Shown here: positions 1 through 9,369 of the stretch, piece by piece
How the letters are laid out: each line of letters opens with the position of its first letter
Numbering within the stretch: position 1 is the stretch's first letter
Origin: Prorocentrum cordatum
Lineage: Eukaryota; Sar; Dinophyceae; Prorocentrales; Prorocentraceae
Assembly: GCA_963575745.1 (NCBI GenBank)
Contig: CAUYUJ010017853.1
Coordinates: forward strand, 122,001 to 186,000
Length of the DNA stretch: 64,000 nt
Reading direction: 5' to 3'
Position numbers and translations under genes: made by a program
Notes under the pieces: model-generated
Told to the model about the DNA's origin: nothing
Seen by the model: only the letters and a program-made list of their open reading frames with translations
Database searches by the model: none

Positions 1-60
1 GGGATCCTGCTGGCGCTCTGGCTGACCCCCGTTTGCATTGACCCCCGTCCCTAGAGCCCC
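1..60 (+). repeat. Family N repeat, 3' end only
   Basis: The window opens inside a repeat whose 3' part (a GGATCCTGC motif, then GCTGACCCCCGTTTGCATTG) recurs near 8660, 21210, 24885 and 28610. Only the right end is present; the left part is outside the window. Confidence 0.75.
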
Positions 61-377
61 GACGGATAACGTCCGCCGCAACACCGAAGGAAGGGATGCT
101 GGCCGTCGCCCCTCATTTCTGCCCGCGCGAACCTCGATCTTACCAGAGATATGCACCACCGATTCGAGGAGAGAGGATACGATATGCACACCATTCACGC
201 CATGCTGTCTGATTGCCCATTCAGTGATGTGCCCACTGGCGCTTGCAGATACATGCAGCAGCGGGCTCTGCGTATTCCACAACACTAACTTAGTGGCGCG
301 GTGACCCTCTGGCTTTAGGAGGGAGGTGCATCTGCCATGTCCTACGCACCAGGGCCGAGGACGAGAGAAAGGAGGAG
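61..377. other. Unassigned spacer
   Basis: No repeat family, convincing open frame or RNA gene was recognised here. Short frames exist on both strands but lack motifs. Confidence 0.5.
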
Positions 378-382
378 GGATT

Positions 383-575
383 TCGGGAGCGGCCAAGAGG
401 GGGGTGTCCAAGCGGAAGGGGTGCAAATCATGACCGGCGGCATGTGTGCTGCCCAGCGGGGGGGCCGGGGACGTAATGGAATAAGAAGAGGCGCCACGAA
501 ATCTGGGGAGATCTCATGGCCCCCGCCATGATATCCACCCCCCCTAGTCATCACCCCCCTCTTTGCCGCCCCCGA
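383..575 (+). mobile_element. MITE family A, copy 1
   Basis: A 193-bp non-autonomous DNA element. It starts TCGGGAGCGGCCAAGAGG and ends with the near inverse (CTCTTTGCCGCCCCCGA), giving TIRs of about 25 bp. It is flanked by a perfect 5-bp duplication GGATT (378-382 and 576-580), which marks a transposition event. The inside holds a conserved block, GTGCAAATCATGACCGGCGG, shared with five other copies. No transposase is encoded. A 5-bp TSD is unusual among classified cut-and-paste superfamilies; Transib uses 5 bp but has CAC termini, which are absent here. Confidence 0.88.
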
Positions 576-714
576 GGATTGAAGGAGAAGCCCACAGGCC
601 TGGGGGGCTGGCGGAAGAGCTGCCTGGAGGCCTCGCTGCTTAGGCAGCACGAGCCTCTGCAGGCCCTCGAGCTCCTTCGCAGGACGACTCGCTGCTCCCC
701 TGTCGCTGCTCATC

Positions 715-860
715 CGCCTCGTCCGGCACCTCCTCCACCTCCTCCTCCTCCTCCACCTCCTCCTCAACCTCCTCCTCCTCCTCCTCCTCCTCCTCCTCCT
801 CCTCCTCCTCCTCCTCCTCCTCCTCAACCTCCTCCTCAACCTCCTCCTCAAGCTCATCCC
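715..860 (+). repeat. (CCT)n microsatellite
   Basis: A polypyrimidine tract of CTC/CCT triplets with CAA interruptions. Long open frames through it (poly-Pro on plus, poly-Glu on minus) come from the triplet repeat. Confidence 0.95.
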
Positions 861-1069
861 CCTCCTCCCCTTCCCCCTCCTCCCCCTCCCCGTCAAGCCC
901 CTCGTCGGGCTCTCTCCTCTCGCCATCCTGCCCCCCTTCGTCCACATCCTCCCTATCGTCCTCTCTCTCTCCCCTCCCCCATGCTTTCTCTTCCTCGTGC
1001 TCATTACCTCCCAGCCCGTTCTGAGACCAGCTCGCGTCCCCTTCGGCGGGGCCCCGGACTGCGCGTCCG

Positions 1070-1370
1070 AGCACCGCGGCCGTCGCCGCCGACGTGCCCG
1101 TCGCCGCAGTCGCCGCAGTCGCCGTCGCCGCCGCCCCGTCGCCGCTGCTGGCGCCGCCGCCGTCGCCGCCGCCGCCGTAGCCATCGACACCATCGCCGTC
1201 GGCGCCGTCGTCCACGTGGCTGTCACCTAGGCCGTGGCCGTCCGTCGGGGCCGTCGGGGCCATCGGGGCCGTCGCCGTCGGCGCCGTCGTCGCCGTGCTT
1301 GTCACCTGGGCCGTGGCCGTCCGCCGGGGCCGTCGGGGCCATCGGGGCCGTCGCCGCGTCGGTGGCATGC
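1070..1370 (+). repeat. GTCGCC/GTCGGGGCC minisatellite
   Basis: Short GTCGCC, GTCGGC and GTCGGGGCC units. Two roughly 85-bp higher-order copies can be aligned at about 1189-1285 and 1275-1365, both containing GTCACCT followed by GGCCGTGGCCGTCCG. Reading frames through it are repeat-driven. Confidence 0.85.
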
Positions 1371-1371
1371 C

Positions 1372-1529
1372 ATAGCCAGCGGCGGAGCCTTCGTGACACG
1401 CCCGACCTGCTCCTCGGCGTCCACGACGGCGGCCTCGCACGCCGCGCGCGCGGCGTCCTCGGCCGAGATGAGGCCCAGCAGTTCCTCGCGTTGCGCGCGG
1501 ACGCGCGTGCGGAGGTGGCCAAATCAGCT
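1372..1529 (-). CDS. Candidate coiled-coil exon fragment, unknown protein
   Basis: The minus strand is open for about 50 codons with a helical, Ala/Glu-rich composition. It includes RAQREELLGLISAEDAARAA, then a stretch with CEAAVVDAEEQVGRV. About 93% of third codon positions are G or C and second positions are much lower, as expected of coding DNA in a GC-rich genome. The plus strand is also open in register, so strand choice rests on the coiled-coil character. GC-rich minisatellites on both sides would be introns if this is an exon. No family is recognised and no splice site is certain. Confidence 0.45.
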
Positions 1530-2518
1530 GTGACCTCCGAAGCCCCGCTGGTCGTCGCCGCCGTCGTCGCCGTTGTCGTCACTGGTGCCGCCACCGTCGC
1601 CGTCGTTTCCGTCGCCGCCGCCAGTGCCATCGTCGCGGTCCTCCTCTTCCTCGTGTTCCCCCGCTGCCGTCTGTGGCTGAAACCCGTCTGGCGGTCAAAT
1701 TCATGCCTCGCCGGCCTCCGTTTGTATATGCAATCCGGTTGTGCATACACGTGTCCGTTAAGATTAACATGTTAGCTCCAACCCGCAGCCAAACAGTTTA
1801 CCCAATAACCCAAGCCTGCGTGTGGTGTAAAGACTTCTCGTGGGCGTGTCGATGAAACGATCTTTGTCGCGAAACCCATCACGGGCGCGCGTGCACAAGG
1901 TGATTCGCGTCGGAAACTCTATCGCGGGCGGCACGAACCATGCACAAAACTCACTTGCCAAGGGAGCCCCGCAACGCCAAGTATGTGAGAAACTTGCACC
2001 AAACAGTGTCCAAACCTTGCTGCTGACGACGACAGCATGGCAGCGCCAACAAGTTCGTCGCCGAAGTGGCGGTACTGTGCCACCACGCATGGCGCGACAG
2101 GCGCTCGATGCATGACCAACACGGCCTTCGGGTTCCCAAGGCCTTCGAATACCTTCTCATGCAGACCCCCCCCGCGCGGTGGTCACGTACCGTAGCGGCG
2201 TGATCGCATATGCGACGTCGTTCGACGTTCGCCGCTCGCTATTCGTAGCCGTTTCGCTCGTCGTCCGTTGTTCAGTGTCGTCTTGGTCGCCGTGTGGGGC
2301 TCGTCGTTCGCCGTTCGTCGTCTTGTCAGTTGTTCGGTTGTGGTTGTTCGTTGTTTGGTGGATGCGGCGTGCGTCAGCTTCCCCCTTAAAATTGGACTGC
2401 GCGTGGGCAGATGCGAGGAGGGAGCTGACTTTCGGGCGCAGCCGAGGCAGGGTGGGGGGGCAGGGACACGAGCATCGCGCAGTGCGCACGCGCGCACGAC
2501 ATCAAGAAGCACTTTTGT
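1530..2518. other. Unassigned region with GTCGCC-rich start
   Basis: The first 130 bp continue GTCGCC-type repeats. The rest shows short frames on both strands without motifs. A mild CGTTCG/TCGTCG periodicity occurs at 2210-2350. Confidence 0.5.
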
Positions 2519-3014
2519 TTATGTCTCTCTCTCTCTCTCTTCTCTCTCGCTCTCTCTCTCTCTCTCTGATTAGTTCCTTCTCTCTCTATGTCTCTCTCTC
2601 TCTCTGTGTATCTCTCTCTCTCTCGCTTTCTCTCTCTCTCTCTCTCTTTTTTTCTCTCTCTCTCTCTCTCCTGAGGGTATCTCGACCCCGATCCCAGGCT
2701 TCGTCGGGGGGGTTTCGAATGAACCAGAGATTCGAGGCCCGATCCTGGGATATACAATGGGGAAGCTGCCATCCTCGATAGGGGTGCATCCGAATAAGTA
2801 GCCCCCCTGGGTACATTCCAGGGCCCCCCTCCTTTGCTCAGAGACCAAGCTTTTCGGGCGCAACTCGGGGGCAAGGGGAGAGAAATCGCCTGAGTGTGTT
2901 GTTCGTTGTTTTGTTTCTCTCTCTCTCTCTCTCTTTCGCTCTCTCGTCTCTCTCTCGTTCTCTCTCTCTTTTTCTTTATTTCTCTCTCTCTCTCTCTTTC
3001 TCTCTCTCCCTCTC
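2519..3014 (+). repeat. Two (TC)n tracts with a unique core
   Basis: Polypyrimidine (TC)n at 2519-2671 and 2917-3014 flanks a 245-bp core of mixed composition. Both tracts are strand-asymmetric and could form triplex DNA. The core has no recognised gene. Confidence 0.9.
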
Positions 3015-3510
3015 TGCCTCCCCACCCCCAGGATGCGCAAGGATGCGCAACAAGGATGCCAGGGCCTTGGAAGGCCGTTTCGGAGCTTTCCGAGCGGTTC
3101 GCGGCCAACGAAAATGGCCAGGGGTGGACCGAGGAGGCACGGATGCGAGGGCACCCCTGAGAAAGTTGCTCATCCTTGCCGTGCGGGTTGGCTGTGCCTT
3201 TCGCAAGTGAACTTTTTTTTCTTTAAAACAGCCGCAGGCGGAGGCGCCGACGGCGAGCGGTCACGGTCGGGCTGCGGCCGCGACTAAATTCCCGGGCGCG
3301 CGCGGGGGCCGCGGATCAGCCTTTCGCATGTGAACGCTCAGCTTCCGAAAACACTACGCCACGCGGTGCGCGGCCCCACTTCGCGCTCCTCTTTGTGCTT
3401 CTCGCGCGCCGGCCGCCCCCCCGGGGGAACAATGGCGGGCTGTGCTCCGGGGGACGCGTCGCGACGCGCGGGGGGGCGCGACCGGCGTCGTGCCTCACGA
3501 GTGACTACCA
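3015..3510. other. Unassigned GC-rich spacer
   Basis: A short direct repeat GGATGCGCAA lies at 3032-3050. GC-rich frames on both strands carry no identifiable domain. Confidence 0.5.
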
Positions 3511-3665
3511 TTAGGACGGGCACGTCCGTCTACTCGCGGGCTGTGGAAGAAAAAACGACAATCGAAAACATGTTCGGAAATAGTCAACCATCTACACATC
3601 GTCCTCAGATATGCTTTCGACTATTTCTGGATACTCCGCTTCTGTAGAGGGGCATGCCCGACTTA
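3511..3665 (+). mobile_element. MITE family E (9-bp TSD type), copy 1
   Basis: An AT-richer element with ends TTAGGACGGGCACGTCC and GGGGCATGCCCGACTTA, inverse of each other. The flanks TGACTACCA and AGACGACCT match at 6 of 9 positions, consistent with a decayed 9-bp TSD. The inside contains ATCGTCC followed by AGAT.TGCTT, shared with copies at 6026, 41848 and 55923. Nine-base TSDs are typical of the Mutator (MULE) superfamily, so this is probably a MULE-derived MITE. Confidence 0.75.
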
Positions 3666-3845
3666 AGACGACCTACCAGACCACCCCAGCCTAACCCGAT
3701 GATCCACATTTCGGATTTGCGGGGGTGGGGGGTAGGGGTTCCGCATGTGCTTCTGCAACCTTCCCCAATGCCCCCCACCCCTGGGAATGGAGGGCACATC
3801 AGGGCCTGCGGGTTGGGTTGGGGTGGTTTGGTCGATGGTGATTGA

Positions 3846-3980
3846 CTGGGCATCGCTCGGACGTCCATTCCCTGTGTTTTTTTTCGGTTTCGTGCGTGGT
3901 TTTTCAGCAAAATGATCAAGGAAGCTCCTCGACGGCCCTCGCCGAAGGAACAAAAAGCACACGTCCGAGCGATGCCAAGC
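3846..3980 (+). mobile_element. MITE family F, copy 1
   Basis: Its ends are GGCATCGCTCGGACGTC and the inverse GACGTCCGAGCGATGCC, with a T-rich inside (TTTCGTGCGTGGTTTTTCAG). Related copies lie at 4529, 13656 and 13956, and a 3' fragment near 42062. I could not define a clear TSD. Confidence 0.75.
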
Positions 3981-3984
3981 TGAG

Positions 3985-4200
3985 GGGCAGCGACCTGCTG
4001 CGAGCAGTCCCAGATGGCTCAACTTCGTGCATGGCGCTGCACGGCGCCCAACTCCGTACTGGGGCGCCGCGCGGGGCGAGACCCGCGAGGGGAGCTTCGC
4101 GCCCTCGCACCGCCCCCGCGAGGGAAGGGCGGCCGCTCCAGGCCCAGACCGCGGCGCACGAAGCGCCATCGCCGTCGCACCCCGAGAGGTGGCCTAGAGA
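3985..4200. other. GC-rich coding-like island, strand unresolved
   Basis: Both strands are open through this 215-bp island between element F1 and a GGA tract. The minus reading has Ser/Ala-rich sequence (for example AVWAWSGRPSLAGAVRG). The plus reading gives an Arg-rich sequence. It may be an exon, but sequence alone does not settle strand or function. Confidence 0.25.
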
Positions 4201-4202
4201 GG

Positions 4203-4295
4203 GAGGAGGCGGAAAAGGAGGAGGAAGAGGAGGAGGAGGCGGAGCAGGAGGAGGAGGAGGAGGAGGAGGAGGAGGAGGAGGACAAGGAGGAGGAC
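4203..4295 (+). repeat. (GGA)n microsatellite
   Basis: A polypurine GGA/GAG run. It encodes poly-Glu or poly-Gly in any open frame and is not evidence for a protein. Confidence 0.93.
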
Positions 4296-4528
4296 GGGGA
4301 CTCGAAGGCCATCGAAGGGCTGCACGAGTCGGCATGGTGGAGACGGGCCCATAGCTCCATCGCAAGCAAGGCGGCGCAGTGGCCCGAGAGCCATACCCAC
4401 GAGCCAGGACCTCTCGTGATGGCCTTGCGAGGGGCGACCAGCTACAGCGGCCCGAGGCCACTCGGACATCATCAGCGACAGCAATAGCAGAGGAAGGCGT
4501 CAAGACTGACACCACGAAGAGGCGGGAA
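4296..4528. other. Open island, strand unresolved
   Basis: The plus strand reads through a sequence with KAIEGLHESAWWRRAHSS. The minus strand is also open. No motif allows a family call. Confidence 0.25.
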
Positions 4529-4654
4529 CTTGCCATCGCTCGGACGTCCATTCCCCGTACATTTGTCGGGCTCGTGCGTGCTTCGCAATGATGGCCCAAA
4601 ATGAACCTCGTGGTCCTCGCCGAGAAAACATACACACGTCCGAGCGATGCCAAG
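4529..4654 (+). mobile_element. MITE family F, copy 2
   Basis: Ends CTTGCCATCGCTCGGACGT and ACGTCCGAGCGATGCCAAG are near-perfect inverse repeats. The inside (TCGTGCGTGCTTCGCAATGATGG) aligns with the copies at 3846 and 13656. Confidence 0.8.
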
Positions 4655-4659
4655 GGGAC

Positions 4660-5035
4660 GAGGCAAATAGCATGTGCCGCACCGGTCTCCTCTATCTTCG
4701 CGGCGACACCGCCCGTGCTCTCCTCCTGGCAGCGGGCTGGCGTGGGCATAGGGCAGGACGTTGGGAGAAAAGAGCAGGAGGAGAGGGCGGAAGGGGTCAG
4801 CCAGACAGAGGACGAGGAGGAAGAGGAGGAGGAGGCGGAGGAGGGCACAGTGTATCAGAAGAGGAGGAGGCGGAAGAAGAGACAGCGGAGCAGGCCAGCC
4901 TGAAATGGGAGAAGCAATAAGGGGATTGGCAGCAGGAGGGCCACGCAAACGCCTCGGGATCGAGGCCTTCCCTCTCGCAGGGCTCGCCGGGCACGCCCGC
5001 TGCATCGAGCGCAGCGCCCGCTCGCGCACTCAACT
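4660..5035. other. GGA-interrupted coding-like region
   Basis: Two open islands (4660-4770 and 4920-5035) flank a GGA/GAG tract at 4815-4880. Either strand could be coding; the minus strand has EESTGGVAAKIEETGAAHA and, further on, AGAALDAAGVPGEP. No protein family is recognised. Confidence 0.25.
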
Positions 5036-5179
5036 GCAGGGGCCCTGGGACACACAAATAGATGCACACAGATCACAGGATCCCCGATTTTTGTTCCCCT
5101 TATTTTCTGGGGTTTTGTCCTCCCCCCCACTTCCCATATTTTGCCATATGTTCTGGGGAATCGACGATTCATTATGTCT
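5036..5179 (+). repeat. Repeat family T, copy 1 (left part)
   Basis: It shares GGACACACAAATA, TATTTTCTGGG and TCGACGATT with copies at 6355, 40078 and 54410. This copy is split by element U, and its right end (CTATGTCTGTGTGCTTC) resumes at 5591. Confidence 0.75.
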
Positions 5180-5244
5180 TAGATGCTCATTCTGGGGACC
5201 TTCCTGAAGCCACTCGCTCCACTCGTGCGTCGAAGCTGCGCCGA

Positions 5245-5338
5245 ACCTGAGTCGATCCCGAGTCGAACCTGAGTCGAACCTGAGTCGGATCTGAGTCGCA
5301 CCTGAGTCGAACCTGAGTCGAACCTGAGTCGAACAGAT
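5245..5338 (+). repeat. 11-bp minisatellite (CTGAGTCGAAC)n
   Basis: About eight copies of an 11-bp unit CTGAGTCGAAC with small variants lie inside element U. Confidence 0.9.
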
Positions 5339-5344
5339 CCATTA

Positions 5345-5545
5345 TCGGGGGCGGCAAAAAGGGGGGTGTCCAAGAGGGGGGGGTGCAAATCATGACCGGC
5401 GGCATGTGCGCGGCCCCGCGGGGGGGCCAGGGACGTAACCGCATAATGAAATAAGAAGAGGCGCCATGAGATCTGGGGAAATATCATGGCCCACGCCATG
5501 ATATCCACCCCCCCTAGTCATCACCCCCCTCTTTTCCGCCCCCGA
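5345..5545 (+). mobile_element. MITE family A, copy 2
   Basis: It has the same ends as copy 1 (TCGGGGGCGGCAAAAAGG and CTCTTTTCCGCCCCCGA), length 201 bp, and a perfect TSD CATTA at 5340-5344 and 5546-5550. Nested in element U. Confidence 0.9.
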
Positions 5546-5619
5546 CATTAGGTGGGCCCCAGGAAGGCCCCCAAAACGAGCATCGAATAACTATGTCTGT
5601 GTGCTTCTTTCCCCTCCGG

Positions 5620-6016
5620 AGCAGCGCGCGCTGGGACGGCCGCGCGCACGACCCGCACCGCCCGAGAGCCTCGGGGCGGCCGGGCGGCCGAGCCGAGCGG
5701 GGCTCGGGCCCGGGCCCGAGCTGCCGCCTCGGCCCAGGCCCTGTTGAGAGGGCAGAGGGTTAGGGATGGTCACGGAGCCGCACCCTGGCCCAGAGCCCCC
5801 GAAAGTCCCGAAGCGAGGCCAGGCTCGGCGGTGGACAGACCTCCCACTGGCGAGGCTCAACTGGTGAGGCGAGGACAAGAAGAGTTCTCCTGGCGAGGCT
5901 CCACTGCTGGAACGCACCCTGAGACCGGAAAGCCGCTGACTACCTACGAAAGCGCTCGAAAACCTCAGACACCTCGCCTCCGAAAGTTGGTGCGTCTCCG
6001 TCTTTTTCTCGGGCGG
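5620..6016. other. GC-rich open island, unassigned
   Basis: Open on both strands. The plus reading has SAVDRPPTGEAQLVRRGQEE and then EEFSWRGSTAG. No domain is recognised and the strand is uncertain. Confidence 0.25.
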
Positions 6017-6025
6017 ATGGCAAGG

Positions 6026-6217
6026 TTATGTCGGGCGTGTCCCCCTACAGAGGGATTTCCGATGAAAAACAAAAAAAAAAAACCCAAAAAACCCAAAAAG
6101 GTCAAAACAGATTCAACAGATAGTCCCCAGGCTAGTTTTGGACTATCGTTTGAATATGTTCGGGGTACTTGTTATTTTTCCTCGAAGATCCCCCTGTAGG
6201 GGGACACGCCCGACTTA
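6026..6217 (+). mobile_element. MITE family E, copy 2 (perfect 9-bp TSD)
   Basis: Ends TTATGTCGGGCGTGTCCCCC and GGGGGACACGCCCGACTTA flank an AT-rich inside with an A-run and GACTATCGTTTGAATAT. The 9-bp duplication ATGGCAAGG is perfect (6017-6025 and 6218-6226), which is diagnostic of a Mutator-type insertion. Confidence 0.92.
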
Positions 6218-6354
6218 ATGGCAAGGGGGGATGACCCAGCTGGTGGGTGGAGCAAAGAGGGCCCCAGATGGGGACCCCTTTGGAAGCCAGCGGGTGCCCC
6301 GAAGGGGAGCTAGACTTGAGGGCTTCGTTGGGGCCCTTTCTCTTCACCCCCCGT

Positions 6355-6525
6355 GTAGGAAGGGGCCCAAGGACACACGAATAAATACCCACCAATACAA
6401 GGATCCCCCACAGCTTCCCATATTTTCTGGGTGTTCGTCTTCCCCCCCCACTTCCCATAGTTTCCCATATTTTCCTGGGGACCGACGATTAATTGTGTCT
6501 GTGTGTTTTTTCCCCTCCTGACCCA
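6355..6525 (+). repeat. Repeat family T, copy 2
   Basis: Carries GGACACACGAATAAATAC, TTCCCATATTTTCTGGG, CGACGATTAATTGTGTCTGT and a T/C-rich end. Matches 5036, 40078 and 54410. Confidence 0.85.
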
Positions 6526-6541
6526 TGTAGGTCACCCCCAA

Positions 6542-6716
6542 TCGGCGGTGGACAAACCTCCCGTTCGTAAACCTCCCCTCAGTGAAAACGGCCTGGAGCC
6601 GAAACCGACGGACCCGGACCCGCAGAAAAATGACGGCCGCGAGACGCCCTCTCGCGAACCGGAAACGGCCAATTCCTTCATCGACGTGTCAGGGTAAGAG
6701 GTCTGTCCACCCCCGG
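6542..6716 (+). mobile_element. MITE family C, copy 1
   Basis: Left end TCGGCGGTGGACAAACCTCC, right end GTCTGTCCACCCCCGG, with GAACCGGAAACGGCCAATTC and ATCGACGTGTCAGGG inside. Flanks CCCAA (6537-6541) and CCTAA (6717-6721) match 4 of 5. Family A copy 3 sits directly against it. Confidence 0.8.
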
Positions 6717-6723
6717 CCTAATT

Positions 6724-6913
6724 TCGGGAGCGGCCAAGAGGGGGGTGTCCAAGAGGGGGGGTGCAAATCATGTCCGGCGGCACGTGCGCGGCCCAGCGGG
6801 GGGGCCGGGGACATAATGAAATAAGAGGAGGCGCCATGAACTCTGGGGAAACATCATGCCCCCCGCCAGGATATCCCCCCCCCTAGTCATCACCCCCTCT
6901 TTTCCGCCCCCCC
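6724..6913 (+). mobile_element. MITE family A, copy 3
   Basis: It has the family A left end and inside, with a degraded right end (CTTTTCCGCCCCCCC). The flanking TAATT (6719-6723) and CAATT (6914-6918) match 4 of 5. It lies between C1 and B1 with overlapping or shared target bases. Confidence 0.8.
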
Positions 6914-6918
6914 CAATT

Positions 6919-7114
6919 TCGGGTCGGGCGAAAGGGGGGGATAGCAAAGGAGGCGGTTGAGAATCAGCTCACGCAGCTGATCTTCCCGGCGCCTCCCGGC
7001 GCTGGAGGCGGCTATGCATCGAGGAATGGGCCCATCGGTGAGGTCGAAACCAGCTGCATGCAGCCGATTTCGTAACCCCCCCTTTCCCAATCCCCCCCTT
7101 TCGTCCGGCCCCGA
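6919..7114 (+). mobile_element. MITE family B, copy 1
   Basis: Ends TCGGGTCGGGCGAAAGGGG and CCCCTTTCGTCCGGCCCCGA are inverse repeats. The inside has AATCAGCTCACGCAGCTGAT and CCAGCTGCATGCAGC, both near-palindromic. Copies lie at 28685 and 41287. The flanks CAATT and CAAAG share only three bases. Confidence 0.82.
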
Positions 7115-7119
7115 CAAAG

Positions 7120-7290
7120 AGAGGAAGGGAGGGAGGAGGGGGAGGAGGGGGAGGAGGAGCAGGAGGAGGAGGAGCAGGAGGGGGAGGAGGCGGAGAAGGA
7201 GGAGGAGAAGGAGGGGGAGGAGGAGGCAGAGGAGGAGGAGGAGGAGGAAGAGGCGGAGGAGGAGGAGGAGGAGGAGGAGGAGGAGTACAC
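7120..7290 (+). repeat. (GGA)n microsatellite
   Basis: GGA/GGGGA repeats. Downstream to about 7500 is a GC-rich island open on both strands with no recognised product. Confidence 0.93.
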
Positions 7291-7504
7291 CAGTGTGGTC
7301 TCCAGTGATCGTCCGGCCCCGACCCAATTGCCACCCGCCCGAGCTGCCAGCGCCTCCGCCCCGCCCGGGGGAGGCCCGGACAACAAAAAGCGGCAGGCGC
7401 AAGGGGCACGAAGAGGGGCGGGGCAGGCGAGGGCCACGGGCCGGCCCCTCTGGCCTCGAGGGCGCAAGAAGAGAGCCCACGGCCCGCAGGCCGCGTGCGA
7501 CCAT

Positions 7505-7578
7505 CGGGGATGGACGGGCCCCCTCTTTCGTAAAACGTGGTTTCGTGAAAACGTGGCTTAGTAAAACGTGGTTCGCTT
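7505..7578 (+). repeat. Family M left-end fragment
   Basis: TCGGGGATGGACGGGCCCCC and TAAAACGTGGTTTCGTGAAA match the left part of the M elements at 8110 and 26243. TAAAACGTGG is repeated within it. Confidence 0.6.
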
Positions 7579-7590
7579 TCGCCTCGACCC

Positions 7591-8243
7591 CCTGGATTCG
7601 AGCCCCTTGACCCTCACAGATCGATCAGGCCCGAACGAGGCCGCACAAAGATGGGGCCCCGGGCTCTGGTCGTGATGTGGTGCGACGTTCAATGTGTTGC
7701 TGCAGCGCTGGGGGGGTCAGAAGAGAAAGAAGGTTCGCTTTCGTCTCTTGGGTTTTCTAGGCTGGCTTTGTCACCGAGGCTGGACTCGCTTCGAGATTGC
7801 TGGTCGGAACGCTCCTCGGGAGCGCTCTGAAGAATCTATAGAGAAGCAAACAACGGCATAAACATAAACTTCGGCGGTGGACAAACCTCCCTTTAACAAA
7901 CCTCCCCTGAGTGAAAGCGGCCTGGGACCAAAACCGACGGACCTGGACCCGCAGAAATGGCGGCCGCGACGCCCTCTCGCGAATCGGAAACGGCCAATTC
8001 CTCAATCGACGTGTCAGGGTAAGAGGTCGATCCACCTCCGAAACAACGGCATAAACATAAACTTTGGACGGTCCGCCCGGATTTCTTGGATGTGCGCCGG
8101 ACCCCCCTTTCGGGGATGGGCAGACCCCCCTTTAGTAAAACGTTGTTTAGTGAAAACGACCCGAGGCCCAAACCTGGCGGGCGCAGGCCTGGAAAATAGC
8201 GGCCACGGCGCCCTCTCTAGAACCGAAAACGGGCAATTCACGA
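7591..8243 (+). repeat. Segmental duplication, copy 1
   Basis: From CCTGGATTCGAGCCCC onward this ~650-bp block matches 10510-11162 closely. It includes GATCGATCAGGCCCGAACGA, element C2, a D fragment and the left part of M1. The duplication therefore post-dates those insertions. Confidence 0.9.
7871..8041 (+). mobile_element. MITE family C, copy 2
   Basis: A complete element (TCGGCGGTGGACAAACCTCC ... GATCCACCTCCGA). It is flanked not by 5 bp but by a 23-bp direct repeat containing ACGGCATAAACATAAACT (7848-7870 and 8041-8063). That sequence is itself the end of family D. Confidence 0.85.
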
Positions 8244-8281
8244 ATCGACGTGTCACTGTTGGGGGTTCTGTCCACCCCCGA
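8110..8281 (+). mobile_element. MITE family M, copy 1
   Basis: Ends TCGGGGATGGGCAGACCCCC and GGGGTTCTGTCCACCCCCGA. It shares GAACCGAAAACGG and AATCGACGTGTCA with family C, so C and M are related. No clear TSD at this copy. Confidence 0.82.
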
Positions 8282-8461
8282 AACAAAAACTTGAAGCTGG
8301 GCGAGGGCGGGCAAATCTGTGGCTGCCAAAACGCGGTCTTCCCGGAAGAAGAAAACTAACAAATTCCCGGAATCGAGTTCGGCGCACTAATAATGTAGTG
8401 AACGGGCTGCTTCCCAGAAGAGAAAAAACAATTTCCTGGAGCTCCGTTTTAGCAGCCACGG

Positions 8462-8708
8462 TCGGGGATCTTCTGACCCGGGTCAATCCAGACCCGGGTC
8501 AGCAGGAAACCAAAAACTGCAATGCAAGACTACAAAAACTGAAACGCAGGTCTTCGCAAACCCGGGTCGGCCAATATAGGCGCGGCCGCCTCGCGGCCGG
8601 GAGCGGCTCGCCGACCCGGGTCACCCGGAGGGGGTCTTCGCAGGATCCTGCAGGATCCGGTGCCCTGGCTGACCCCCGTTTGCATTGACCCCCGTCTCAA
8701 GGCTCCCA
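8462..8708 (+). mobile_element. Family N element, copy 2
   Basis: Begins TCGGGGATCTTCTGACCCGG, contains three GACCCGGGTC-type blocks and GCAGGATCCTGCAGGATCC, and ends near CAAGGCTCCCA. It aligns with 21054 and 24665. Confidence 0.75.
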
Positions 8709-8757
8709 CAGTAGTCCTGCCTACGACTGGTCCCCGGGCGCGGGGCCGGAGCTGTGC

Positions 8758-9212
8758 TGCAGGAGGAGGAGGAGGAGGAGAATAAGGAGGAGAATAAGGA
8801 GGAGGAGGAGGAGGAGGAGGAGGAGGAGGAGGAGGAGGAGGAGGAGGAGGAGGAGGGGGAGGGGGAGGGGGAGGGGGAGGGGGAGACTCCCGACGCGGGC
8901 TTGCCAGCCGTCGCCCGGCTTCTGAAACAAAAAACCGTCGCTCTGCTGTTCCCTCGCCGGCGGCGGGGGCAGAGGTGCTGCGCCGGCGAGCGGCGGGAGT
9001 CCGAGGAGGAGCGGTCCGCGGGTGGGCCGGCGTGCAAAGGAGAGGGAGGAAGGGGGACGGGGCGGCCGCGGAGGACGGGAGGAGGAGGAGGAGCAGGAGG
9101 AGGAGGAGGAGGAGGAGGAGGAGGAGGCGGAGGAGGAGGAGGGGGAGGAGGAGGAGGAGGAGGAGGAGGAGGAGGAGGAGGAGGAGGAGGAGGGGGAGGA
9201 GGAGGAGGGCAG
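8758..9212 (+). repeat. Two (GGA)n tracts around a GC-rich island
   Basis: GGA repeats at 8758-8880 and 9075-9212 flank 190 bp of mixed GC-rich sequence. The plus strand has GERRESEEERSAGG, but there is no firm gene evidence. Confidence 0.85.
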
Positions 9213-9369
9213 TCAGACGCCATCTAACGAAAAGAGTCAGACGCCATCCAACGGAGGAGGAGGAGGAGGAGGAGAAGGAGGGGCATCGATCTTACACATG
9301 GGGGAACAAGAAAGCACCCTCAGCGTTTTTCCCTGGCTCGCCTTGCCCGAGGGGGCTGTCCTTACCTGG
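9213..9369. other. Unassigned spacer
   Basis: Starts with a 16-bp direct repeat around AGTCAGACGCCATC (9210 and 9237). Nothing else is recognised. Confidence 0.45.

Larger units (their letters stand above)
5180..5589 (+). mobile_element. Element U, inserted in T and hosting A2
   Basis: The left end TAGATGCTCATTCTGGGGA and right end CCCCCAAAACGAGCATCGA are inverse repeats. The T repeat is duplicated at the junction: ATTATGTCT (5171-5179) and ACTATGTCT (5590-5598), 8 of 9 matching, which indicates a 9-bp TSD as in Mutator-type elements. Element A2 and an 11-bp minisatellite make up most of the inside. Confidence 0.65.

Noticed and set aside
640-1440. Acidic poly-Glu protein on the minus strand
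   Set aside because: The Glu run is the CCT microsatellite read in antisense; only the 1372-1529 portion has non-repetitive coding character.
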